NCBI RefSeq assembly: GCF_003287405.1
Contig: NZ_PRLD01000006.1
Coordinates: forward strand, 62,001 to 126,000
Direction of reading: 5' to 3'
Length of the DNA: 64,000 bases
Source of the DNA: Faecalibacterium prausnitzii
Lineage (GTDB): Bacteria; Bacillota; Clostridia; Oscillospirales; Ruminococcaceae
Position numbers and translations under genes: made by a program. Under the pieces are notes generated by a model that had not been told where the DNA came from, ran no database searches, and worked only from the letters and a program-made list of their open reading frames with translations. This document shows, piece after piece, positions 53,010 to 60,629 of this stretch; within the stretch, counting starts at the first letter, position 1; each line of letters opens with the position of its first letter.

Positions 53010-53506
53010 AGGGTCTCCTCCTGTGTCTTATACAGGGTAAGCCCCGCCCAGCCCCGGGCGCAGGTCAGCAGCATGAACATCAAATTCGTCCAGAAGGCAA
53101 GGCCGCTCATGCCCGCGTACTTGGTCAGCATCCAGAACACCAGCCGCAGCACCTCGGCGGCGCTCACCAGCTGCAGCTGCCGCTGGATGGGTCTGCCGCG
53201 CTCGTACTCCGTTGCCAGCAAAGCAGGCCACACCAGCGCCGAGCAGATATCCCCCGCCCAGCCGCTGGCACCCAGCTTGCTGAGCATCAGCACCACGAAC
53301 ACGCCGGTGTAGTTGCGTTTTTCCCTTGCCGGTGCGCCCTTTTGCGCCGCCAGAAACAGCACCGCGATGCCGGTAAGGCAGAACACGATCATTTCCAGCC
53401 CGGAAAAATCCATCCCGCTCAGCACGGCAAAGCCGCCCAGCATGGACACCGCCGCTGCAGCCAGCAAAAAGAAATACCATGTCTTGCGTGTAAATTTAAG
53501 CTTCAT
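53006..53506 (-). CDS. Small integral membrane protein
   Basis: 166 residues from the ATG at 53506 (GGGGAGGGG nine bases upstream). Four or five hydrophobic segments: WYFFLLAAAAVSMLGGFAVL, MIVFCLTGIAVLFLA, GVFVVLMLSKLGASG and others. No family recognised. Coupled to the GH10-like gene by GTGA. A CCGGGCG/CGCCCGG hairpin (53519-53536) abuts its ribosome site and a -10-like TATAAT lies at 53570-53575. Confidence 0.7.
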   Translation of the reverse strand: MKLKFTRKTWYFFLLAAAAVSMLGGFAVLSGMDFSGLEMIVFCLTGIAVLFLAAQKGAPAREKRNYTGVFVVLMLSKLGASGWAGDICSALVWPALLATEYERGRPIQRQLQLVSAAEVLRLVFWMLTKYAGMSGLAFWTNLMFMLLTCARGWAGLTLYKTQEETL

Positions 53507-53634
53507 GAAGCCCCTCCCCCCGGGCGTTTGCGCCCGGCCTGCAGAAAAATTTAAAAAAGAATTGTAAATATTATAGCACAAACCCCCGCAGGTTGTGTTA
53601 CAATAAGGAAAACTCTTTTGGGGAGGGTCTTTCC

Positions 53635-54054
53635 ATGAACGCTGTCGTTTCCGTCTGTCTTTTAGCCTGTGCGCTGGGCATCATCGTGTACCTGCTCTCC
53701 CGGCGGGAGACGAACCGCCGCAGCCAGTACGGCCCCGCCGGCCTGTCCGAGTTCCGCACCGGCCTTGCGCTGGACGAGTGCTTTGACCGTCTGGACACCC
53801 GCAGCGACACCGACCTCTTTGCCTACGAGTGCCGCCGGGAGAACGACGGCAGCTTTCTGCTGCACCTGACGCTGCACCAGCCCAGCCAGCAGCCGCTGGA
53901 CACTTTGTACACCCTGCGGCTGGACCCCGGCCGCCAGACCGTGGTGACTTTGATCTTTATCCGGGAGGCCTTTGGCTACAAAGAGCCGCTGTTCCCGCCC
54001 GCCATGCTGGACGAATTTATGCTGCAAAAGCTGGATGCCCACCGCACCAAATGA
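53635..54054 (+). CDS. Membrane-anchored hypothetical protein
   Basis: 139 residues from the ATG at 53635 (GGGAGGG upstream). One N-terminal membrane anchor (residues 2-23) followed by a charged domain of about 115 residues (CFDRLDTRSDTDLFAYECRR, TVVTLIFIREAFGYKEPLF). No family recognised. Divergent from the membrane protein gene on the left; followed by the CAU tRNA gene. Confidence 0.7.
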   Translation: MNAVVSVCLLACALGIIVYLLSRRETNRRSQYGPAGLSEFRTGLALDECFDRLDTRSDTDLFAYECRRENDGSFLLHLTLHQPSQQPLDTLYTLRLDPGRQTVVTLIFIREAFGYKEPLFPPAMLDEFMLQKLDAHRTK

Positions 54055-54130
54055 TTTTTGCGGAAAATGCTTTCCTTTTTGCGCAGTTTTTGTTATACTA
54101 GTGCGTGTTGCAGCAATGCAGCACCCCTGC

Positions 54131-54207
54131 GGGCCAGTAGCTCAGCTGGTCAGAGCTGGCGGCTCATAACCGCTTGGTCGCGGGTTCAAGTCCTGCCTGG
54201 CCCACCA
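54131..54207 (+). tRNA. tRNA with CAU anticodon (probably Ile2; Met possible)
   Basis: 77 bases: perfect 7-bp acceptor GGGCCAG/CTGGCCC, D-arm GCTC/GAGC, anticodon loop CTCATAA (anticodon CAT), T-arm GCGGG/CCTGC with TTCAAGT, and encoded CCA. The anticodon arm and variable loop resemble the lysidine-modified Ile2 tRNA of E. coli more than elongator Met, but CAU is ambiguous by eye. Confidence 0.93.
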
Positions 54208-54246
54208 AAAAAGCACGAAGGTCCCGGCCTTCGTGCTTCTTTTTTG
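54208..54246 (+). terminator. Terminator of the tRNA gene
   Basis: AAGCACGAAGG-TCCCGG-CCTTCGTGCTT followed by CTTTTTT, directly after the tRNA CCA end. Confidence 0.9.
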
Positions 54247-54247
54247 C

Positions 54248-54457
54248 TCATTCGTACAGTTCCTTGCTCATTTGGTTGCGAATCTCTTTGCGCCGCTTGT
54301 CATAGACCTGCGTGTAGATTGCAAGAGTGGTACTGGGCTGTGCGTGTCCGGCTTCTGCGGCTACTGTCGCCACGCCGATATTAGGGTTCGACAACAAAAT
54401 GCTGACAAAGGTGTGCTGGAACATATGCGGGTGGATTTTCTCGATTAGGGGTACATA
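54248..54457 (-). pseudogene. C-terminal remnant of a tyrosine recombinase (integrase)
   Basis: Open for about 69 codons with no start codon. It reads HPHMFQHTFVSILL, then VAAEAGHAQPSTTLAIYTQV and a basic helical end. These are the last catalytic blocks of a phage-type integrase: the GHxxxxTT box and catalytic Tyr are kept, while the Arg of HxxR is Gln. The N-terminal two thirds are absent. It ends one base from the tRNA terminator, the typical place of an integrase beside its tRNA attachment site. It is therefore read as the relic of an integrated element. Confidence 0.85.
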
Positions 54458-54620
54458 TCACAGAGCACATGATACGCTGGCCGTTTTTGTTTGCCCCCAT
54501 TGCGGCAGATCCTGCTTTCTGCCGCAAATTGCATCAGATCCCGCCGTTTGCTCAATGAGTATTTCCTGCCGTCCCGTTATACTGGGAGGAAAATGGAATG
54601 AAACGATGGAGGAACAGACC

Positions 54621-55490
54621 ATGAAATACGGTGTCATCGATGTGGGTGGCGGCCTGCGGGGCATTTACGGCGCTGGCGTGCTGGACCGCTGCCTGGAGGA
54701 GGACCTCCGCTTCGATCTCTGCATCGGCGTTTCGGCGGGCAGTGCCAATATGGCGTCCTATCTGGCAGGCCAGCATGGGCGGAACAAGCCCTTTTACGAT
54801 GAATACTCCTTCCGCAGGGAGTACATGAGCGTGCACAACCTCATCCGCAAGCACTCCTATCTCGATCTGGGCTATGTCTACGGCACCCTCAGCAATGCAG
54901 GCGGCGAGAATCCGCTGGATTACGCGGCGCTTGCCCGCAGCCCGGCAGAGCTCTGCGTGGTGGCCGCTAATGCACAGAACGGCGAGGCGCAGTATTTCAC
55001 CAAGGCAGACCTCCACCCGGACGACTACCGCGTCCTCATGGCGTCCTGCTGCATCCCGGTCATCGACCAGCCCTGCGTCATCGACGGCGTGCCTTATTTT
55101 GATGGCGGCCTGGCCGACCCCGTTCCGCTGGAATGGGCCTTTGCCCACGGCTGCGACCGGGTGGCTCTCATCCTGACCAAGCCCATCGGGCTGGTGAGTA
55201 GTGATGCCCGGGACAAGCATCTGGCACACCTGCTGCAGTCGCATTACCCCGCTGCAGCCGAGGGGCTGCGCCGCCGGGCATGGCGGTACAACACGGCTGT
55301 CCAGCGGGCGCGGGAGCTGGAGCGACAGGGCCTTGTCTGCATCATCGCCCCGGACAGCACCGAGGGAATGTCCACCCTGACCAAGAACCGCGCCGGCCTT
55401 GAAAGAATGTACGCCAAAGGCAAACAGGACGCCGAAGCGCTGGTGCGGTGGATGCAAAACGCCAAACAAGATGAATCGGTGGGTGCCTAG
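54621..55490 (+). CDS. Patatin-like phospholipase family protein
   Basis: 289 residues from the ATG at 54621 (GGAGG eight bases upstream; the frame is open further left but without support). Oxyanion motif GGGLRGIYGAGV, nucleophile elbow GVSAGS (Ser near residue 40) and the catalytic DGG in YFDGGLADPVP near residue 158. Of the RssA/YjjU (COG4667) type with a C-terminal helical extension. Predicted intracellular lipid acyl hydrolase. It lies beside the integrase relic, so it could be cargo of the lost element. Confidence 0.9.
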   Translation: MKYGVIDVGGGLRGIYGAGVLDRCLEEDLRFDLCIGVSAGSANMASYLAGQHGRNKPFYDEYSFRREYMSVHNLIRKHSYLDLGYVYGTLSNAGGENPLDYAALARSPAELCVVAANAQNGEAQYFTKADLHPDDYRVLMASCCIPVIDQPCVIDGVPYFDGGLADPVPLEWAFAHGCDRVALILTKPIGLVSSDARDKHLAHLLQSHYPAAAEGLRRRAWRYNTAVQRARELERQGLVCIIAPDSTEGMSTLTKNRAGLERMYAKGKQDAEALVRWMQNAKQDESVGA

Positions 55491-55523
55491 AGATGAAACC
55501 CGTTCACTTCCCTTGACAAGAGA

Positions 55524-55553
55524 CAAAAAGACACCCTTTCGGGTGTCTTTTTT
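55524..55553. terminator. Bidirectional terminator between patatin and ABC genes
   Basis: AAAAAGACACCC-TTTC-GGGTGTCTTTTTT. A T-run on either strand lets it serve both convergent genes. Confidence 0.85.
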
Positions 55554-55568
55554 GTATTTCAGGCGCTT

Positions 55569-57359
55569 TTATTCCCCATCCTCTGCGGGCAGCTGGTTCC
55601 ACAGGCGGTAGTAGATGCCCTGCTTTTCCAGCAGCTGGGCGTGGGTGCCCTGTTCCACGATGCCCTCCTCGCCCAGCACAAGGATGCGGTCGTAGTCCTT
55701 GATGGTGGTCAGGCGGTGGGCGATGGTCAGGGTGGTGCGGCCGTGCGCCAGCTTTTCAAGGCTCTGTCCCACAAGGATCTCGCTCTCGTTGTCCAGTGCG
55801 CTGGTGGCTTCGTCCAGAATCAGGATGGGCGGGTTCTTCAAAAACACCCGGGCAATGGCGATGCGCTGCTTCTGTCCGCCGGACAGCTTGACGCCGCGCT
55901 CGCCCACATAGGTGTCGTAGCCGTCCTTCAGCGCAAGGATGAACTTTTCCGCGCCCGCCAGACGGGCGGCGGCTTCGATCTCCTGCCGGGTGGCACCGGG
56001 CTTGCCGTAGGCGATGTTCTGCGCCACCGTGCCGCTGAACAGGTACACGTCCTGCTGCACGATGCCGATATCCTGCCGCAGGCTCTTTAAGGTGACCCGG
56101 CGGATATCCTGTCCGTCAATGAGGATGCGGCCGCTGGTCACCTCGTAAAAGCGGGGGATCAGGTTGCACAGGGTAGTCTTGCCGCCGCCGGAGGCACCCA
56201 CCAGCGCCAGACGCTCCCCGGCGCGGATGTCCAGACTGACGTCGTGCAGCACCTTGTTGTGGTCGTCCGGGTACTCAAAGCACACCTTCTCGAACCGGAT
56301 CTCTCCGGGACCGGGCTGCAATGGCACTGCGTCCGGGGCGTCCTTGATAGCCACCGGGGTGTCCATGATCTCGGCAAAGCGCTCGATGCCGGTCATGCCG
56401 CGCTGGAACTGCTCGGCAAACTCCACGATGCGCCGGATGGTGGCGATGAGGGTGGTGACGTAGAGCATATACGCCACCAGATCACCGGCGGTGATCTTAC
56501 CGTACACCAGCGACAGGCCGCCTGCCAGAATGACCACCAGATACATCAGGCCGTCAAACAGGCGGGTGGAGGTGTTGAAGGCGCCCATGGCGTAGTAGCC
56601 AAGGGTCTTGATCTGTTCAAAGGCGCGGTTGCCCTTGGCGAACTTTTCCCGCTCCTCGTCCTCGGCGGCAAAGGCCTTGACCACGCCCTGTCCCAGCAGA
56701 CTGTCCTCGATGGTAGAGTTCAGCTCGCCGATCTGGACACGCTGCTGGCGGAACCGCGCTCGCAGACGGCCATTCAGGTACACCGATACCACGCCCATCA
56801 GCGGCACACAGGCAAACACCGCCAAGGTCAGCGGGATGCTGGCGCGGCACAAAATGACAAAGGACGCCACGATCTTGATGCCCGCGATGAAAAACTCCTC
56901 CGGGCAGTGGTGGGCGAACTCGGTCACGTCAAACAAATCGTTGGTGATGCGCCCCATGATGGTGCCCACCTTGGTGTTGTTGTAGTAGGTGTGATCCAGC
57001 TGCAGCAGATGGTCAAAGGCATCCCGGCGCATATCCGTTTCGATATGCACACCCATGATATGACCGATGCTGGACATATAGTAGCTGGCTGCGCCGTCGA
57101 TGATGCGCAGCACAAAGTAGAGCGCCGCCAGTTTCAGCACGATGCCCGCCGTCAGGGTGATGCCCACTCCCATGGCAGAGTTGGTGATGATGCTCATGAT
57201 CTTGGGCAGCACGATATCACACAGGGTCGTCAGCGCTGCGCAGAACAGATCAAGGCACAGCACCATCTTATAGTTTGCCAGATACGGCAGAAAACGCCGG
57301 ATCAGTGCACCGCTGCTTGCGTGGTGCGCCCCGGGGTCGTTGGTTTTGGTTTTCGGCAT
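55569..57359 (-). CDS. ABC transporter, fused permease and ATP-binding protein
   Basis: 596 residues from the ATG at 57359 (GGAGG four bases upstream; an ATG at 57386 is the alternative). Six membrane segments form an exporter-type permease domain (~20-310), followed by an ATPase (~345-590) with Walker A GASGGGKTT, signature LSGGQKQRIAIARV and Walker B ILILDEATSALD. It would act as a homodimeric exporter of lipids, peptides or drugs. Substrate unknown. Repeat B10 precedes it. Confidence 0.93.
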   Translation of the reverse strand: MPKTKTNDPGAHHASSGALIRRFLPYLANYKMVLCLDLFCAALTTLCDIVLPKIMSIITNSAMGVGITLTAGIVLKLAALYFVLRIIDGAASYYMSSIGHIMGVHIETDMRRDAFDHLLQLDHTYYNNTKVGTIMGRITNDLFDVTEFAHHCPEEFFIAGIKIVASFVILCRASIPLTLAVFACVPLMGVVSVYLNGRLRARFRQQRVQIGELNSTIEDSLLGQGVVKAFAAEDEEREKFAKGNRAFEQIKTLGYYAMGAFNTSTRLFDGLMYLVVILAGGLSLVYGKITAGDLVAYMLYVTTLIATIRRIVEFAEQFQRGMTGIERFAEIMDTPVAIKDAPDAVPLQPGPGEIRFEKVCFEYPDDHNKVLHDVSLDIRAGERLALVGASGGGKTTLCNLIPRFYEVTSGRILIDGQDIRRVTLKSLRQDIGIVQQDVYLFSGTVAQNIAYGKPGATRQEIEAAARLAGAEKFILALKDGYDTYVGERGVKLSGGQKQRIAIARVFLKNPPILILDEATSALDNESEILVGQSLEKLAHGRTTLTIAHRLTTIKDYDRILVLGEEGIVEQGTHAQLLEKQGIYYRLWNQLPAEDGE

Positions 57360-57426
57360 GGTTCCTCCGTTTTTGTTGATTTCCATCAGGCTTTTCCGAT
57401 TCAGGGTGTTGCAGATATTTTTCAGC

Positions 57427-57566
57427 GGGCTCGCCCTCTCCGTCACGGCTTCGCCGTGCCACCTCTCCCAAAGGGAGAGGCCTTGGCAAAGAGATGAAGT
57501 TTGCGTGGACTGCCAAGGGCTCCCACTTTGGGGGAGCTGGCGCGAGAGCGCCTGAGAGGGCGAGGA
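57427..57566. repeat. Family B palindromic element, copy B10
   Basis: Left end CTCGCCCTCTCCGTC, right end GCCTGAGAGGGCGAG. Hairpins are CCTCTCCCAAAGGGAGAGG and CTCCCACTTTGGGGGAG. Its layout is close to copies B1 and B7. Confidence 0.8.
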
Positions 57567-57602
57567 CGCTGCCCTGAAACCGTTTTTATTTCCGCGTTTC
57601 TC

Positions 57603-58322
57603 TTATTTTTTACTGTAATCCCGCTCACCGTAGATGGCGGTACCGATGCGCACAAGGGTAGCGCCCTCGCGGATGGCGTTTTCAAAATCGCCGCTCATGC
57701 CCATGGAAAGGGTCTGCATCTCCACGTTGCGGTAGCCCCGCTCCCCTGCCCGGACGAACAGCTGATACACCTGTGCCAGATACCGGCGGTTCTGGGCGTC
57801 GTCATCGTTCACGGGCGGAATCGCCATCAGACCCTTGACCCGGATATGCTCCTGTGCGGCGGCGGTGTCCAGCAGCGGCCAGAGCAGCTCCGGCGCAGCA
57901 CCGGTTTTGCTCTCCTCCCCGCCGATGTTCACTTCCAGCAGGATATCCTGCACGATACCGGTCTTGGCGGCTTCCTTCTCAATGGCCAGCAGCAGATGCT
58001 CACTGTCCACGCTTTGGATCAGGCTTGCCCGCCCCAGCACCTTTTTGATCTTATTGGTCTGCAAGTGGCCGATAAAATGGCTGGGCTTACCGCAGTAGGC
58101 TCCGGCATCGTAATTTGCGCACAGCTCCTGCACATGGTTTTCGCCAAATAAGTCAATAGGCAGGGCGGCACTGGCTGCTATGGTCTGCGCCGTGCGGGTC
58201 TTGCAGGCGGCGCACAGCTGCACCGCTGCCGGATCGCGTCCGGCTTCCCGGGCGGCTGCGGCCATCTTTTCCCGGATCTCGGCCACGGCCTGCCGCATCT
58301 CTTCCAAATTCTTTTCTGCCAT
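57603..58322 (-). CDS. yggS: YggS-family PLP-binding protein (pyridoxal phosphate homeostasis)
   Basis: 239 residues from the ATG at 58322 (GAGGAGG ten bases upstream; the longer frame overlaps the neighbour). Fold III PLP lysine in LCAACKTRTAQ near residue 42, FGENHVQEL, HFIGHLQTNK and MGMSGDFENAI motifs. The family binds PLP without a known catalytic activity and balances vitamin B6 and amino acid pools. It starts five bases after the TIGR01440 stop. Confidence 0.94.
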   Translation of the reverse strand: MAEKNLEEMRQAVAEIREKMAAAAREAGRDPAAVQLCAACKTRTAQTIAASAALPIDLFGENHVQELCANYDAGAYCGKPSHFIGHLQTNKIKKVLGRASLIQSVDSEHLLLAIEKEAAKTGIVQDILLEVNIGGEESKTGAAPELLWPLLDTAAAQEHIRVKGLMAIPPVNDDDAQNRRYLAQVYQLFVRAGERGYRNVEMQTLSMGMSGDFENAIREGATLVRIGTAIYGERDYSKK

Positions 58323-58327
58323 CTGAC

Positions 58328-58888
58328 TCAGTCCTCCTCGGTATAGCGGGCGCGTTCGCCGCCGATCAGCTTCGGACGGGTGTAGGCACACAGAATGTTT
58401 GCTTCGCCGATCTTATGAAGGCTCAGCCGCACCGGCACTGCCACCCGCTTCAAATGCATTCCGATCAGGGTGCCGCCGATATCCATGCCCGCGTTGGCGC
58501 GGATCTCTTCCACCGCCACCGGGTCTTTGAAGTTCTTCCAGCAGGTGGTCGCCCAGCTGCCGCCCGCATGGGGACGGGGCACAACGCACACTTCCTCCCA
58601 GCCGTACTTCTCTGCGGCTTCCCGCTCAAGGATGATGGCGCGGTTCAGGTGCTCACAGCACTGGGCTGCCAGCCAGACGCCTTTTTCCGCCAGCACCGGC
58701 GCAGCGCCCGCGTACAGCGCCCGGGCAGCTTCCAAGCTGGAATCCTTGCCGATGTGACCGCCCACCATCTCACTGGAAGAGCAGCCCACCACGAGCACAT
58801 CTCCCTTTTTCAGCTTTGCCGCGGCCACCAGCTCGGTCATTGCCTGCCGCGCCTCGGTCTCGATCTGTTTTGCAAATGCTTCGGTCAT
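58328..58888 (-). CDS. TIGR01440 (DUF436, YwlG-like) family protein
   Basis: 186 residues. VVGCSSSEMVGGHIGKDSS, CCEHLNRAI and IGGTLIGMHLKRVAVPVRL are the conserved family segments. The family is widespread in Firmicutes and of unknown function. GAGGTG lies before the ATG. Cotranscribed with yggS. Confidence 0.9.
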   Translation of the reverse strand: MTEAFAKQIETEARQAMTELVAAAKLKKGDVLVVGCSSSEMVGGHIGKDSSLEAARALYAGAAPVLAEKGVWLAAQCCEHLNRAIILEREAAEKYGWEEVCVVPRPHAGGSWATTCWKNFKDPVAVEEIRANAGMDIGGTLIGMHLKRVAVPVRLSLHKIGEANILCAYTRPKLIGGERARYTEED

Positions 58889-58903
58889 ACAAAAACACCT
58901 CGC

Positions 58904-60217
58904 TTATCGGTTTGCAGCCAGCAGGCTGTCTGCCCCTGCTGCACCGAAATATACTTTACTTTCCATCGGACACACCGCCGCGCAGCTGTCCTGTGCAAGG
59001 CCGGTAAAGGTCTGTTCCCAAGCCCCGGTGGCAAGGCTCACTGCTTCGGCGCAGGGGGCGTCTGCCGTGCATCGGAACAGCCGCTCCTGCGTATTCTGCC
59101 CCGCCCGCAGGGCGATGCCCCGCAGCAGGGTGCTGTCCGCGTTCTTTTCCAGCCAGCTGCTGCGCGCCCAGCGGTAGCTGATGTACAGCGTGCCGTCCGT
59201 GTCTGCCGCCAGCGCACCGGGATAGCCCGGCAGACCGGCAAAGGCGGCAGTGCAGCCCCGTCCCCCGGCGGTCAGCTCCCGGGCGGCGGCGTCCACCGCC
59301 CAGATGCAGCGGCTGCCAAGGTCGGAGACATACAGGGTGCTGCCGTCCGGGCTGAGCGCCAGACCCGCAGCGCCTGCTACCCCGCCCAGCACCTTTTCCA
59401 CCGTGCGGGCGGCGGGGTCGTACACATACACGCAGCCGGTGGCGGTGTGCGCCAGCAGTTCAGTGCGCAGGGCGCTTTCCAGCCCGTTCTCCGCGCCTGC
59501 CGCCGCAACCACCGCAAAGTACACCTTGCCCGCCGGGCTTACCTCCACGGCAGATACCGCCCCCAGCGGCGCACCGTCCAGCTGGGTGACCACCTGCTCC
59601 ACCGCTGCGCCCCAGCTGTCGTGCTTGACGCGGCACAAGGTGCCCCCGGCGGTGGTCAGCTGGGTCAGCCACACATCCCCGGCGGCGTCAAAGGCAAAGC
59701 CGGTCAGCTCGCCCTCCACGCTCAGGATGGCGGCAGCGTGCCCGCCATCGGTGCGCACAAGGTCGGCGGTGCGCTTTTTCAGGGCGGCACCGTTCCACGC
59801 AGCGGCATACAAAAGGCCGTCCTTTGCGCGGATGCAGTCCACGCCCTGATACTCCCCCAGCTCCAGCCGGGTCTTGCGGTCGGTGGAAACTGCCGTCTGC
59901 ATTGCGCCCGTCTCCTGCCGGAGGTCGGGTGCTTTATAGGTCTGCGGCGGGGTGTCGATGGGACGGAAGCCCAGCGCATACACCAGCACCAGCAAAATGC
60001 CCACCCCGAACACCGTGCTGGCGGTGCGGAACCGCTTGAGCATGGCATCCCGTTCTGCGGCCATCTGGGCGGCATACTCGGCCCGGCGGCGCGCCGCCAT
60101 GGCGTTGGCGCGGTTGGCACGCCGCATCCACCGGTCCACGAACAACGCCACCCGCGGCCCTACCGTGAGGGACGCAATGGCCAGTATGAGCAAAAATTCG
60201 ATCAGTCCGATTCGCAT
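58904..60217 (-). CDS. TatB-like N-terminal helix fused to a membrane-anchored beta-propeller
   Basis: 437 residues. Residues 1-~55 follow the TatA/TatB plan: MRIGLIEFLLILAIASLTVG with Glu7, then a GPR hinge and a long basic amphipathic helix (RRANRANAMAARRRAEYAAQ). A second membrane segment lies at ~66-84. The rest (~95-437) is a repeated beta-propeller of SMP-30/strictosidine-synthase type (LALSPDGSTLYVSDLGSR, LPGYPGALAADTDGTLYISY). If the second segment crosses, the propeller is outside the cell. A functional Tat role is not shown. Confidence 0.7.
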   Translation of the reverse strand: MRIGLIEFLLILAIASLTVGPRVALFVDRWMRRANRANAMAARRRAEYAAQMAAERDAMLKRFRTASTVFGVGILLVLVYALGFRPIDTPPQTYKAPDLRQETGAMQTAVSTDRKTRLELGEYQGVDCIRAKDGLLYAAAWNGAALKKRTADLVRTDGGHAAAILSVEGELTGFAFDAAGDVWLTQLTTAGGTLCRVKHDSWGAAVEQVVTQLDGAPLGAVSAVEVSPAGKVYFAVVAAAGAENGLESALRTELLAHTATGCVYVYDPAARTVEKVLGGVAGAAGLALSPDGSTLYVSDLGSRCIWAVDAAARELTAGGRGCTAAFAGLPGYPGALAADTDGTLYISYRWARSSWLEKNADSTLLRGIALRAGQNTQERLFRCTADAPCAEAVSLATGAWEQTFTGLAQDSCAAVCPMESKVYFGAAGADSLLAANR

Positions 60218-60330
60218 AAGCGCTTATCCTTATCTCTGAAAAACCTGCGGACAGCGCACTGTCCTTTATCGCTAAAGTATAGCATTCCTGCGCAAAAAGG
60301 GCAAGCGGGGTGTGCCTATCAAACAATAAA

Positions 60331-60391
60331 GCATCTGCAACATTCGCTTCTGAGTTTTCAGAGAAACAGCGAATTTTTATTGCAGATGCTC
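60331..60391. other. Long three-tier hairpin
   Basis: AGCATCTGCAA/TTGCAGATGCT, then ATTCGCT/AGCGAAT, then CTGA/TCAG. On the plus strand it is followed by CATATTTTTT. It lies between the propeller gene and repeat B11; no plus-strand gene is upstream. Confidence 0.5.
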
Positions 60392-60400
60392 ATATTTTTT

Positions 60401-60603
60401 AGCGTGCTCGCCCTCTCAGTCTCGCTTTGCTCGGCAGCTCTCCCAAAGGGAGAGCCTTTGGCAGTCCATGCAAACTTCATCTTTTTGCCAAGGCCTCTCC
60501 CTTTGAGGAAAGACTTCCCCCGGCCGGGGGAAGATGTCGCGCAGCGACAAAAGGGGGAGTGTGGCAGTGAGCGAAGCGAACTGACGGAGAGGGCGAGGAC
60601 GCC
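60401..60603. repeat. Family B palindromic element, copy B11 (long form)
   Basis: Left end CTCGCCCTCTCAGTC, right end GACGGAGAGGGCGAG. It carries the added GACTTCCCCCG/CGGGGGAAG hairpin and GTCGCGCAGCGAC module also seen in copy B2. Confidence 0.8.
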
Positions 60604-60629
60604 GCCCTAGTGCAGCAGACTTTTATGCG

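Noticed and set aside
54058-54384. Plus-strand open frames over the tRNA and integrase relic
   Set aside because: They read through a tRNA gene and its terminator. The minus strand gives clear integrase motifs instead.
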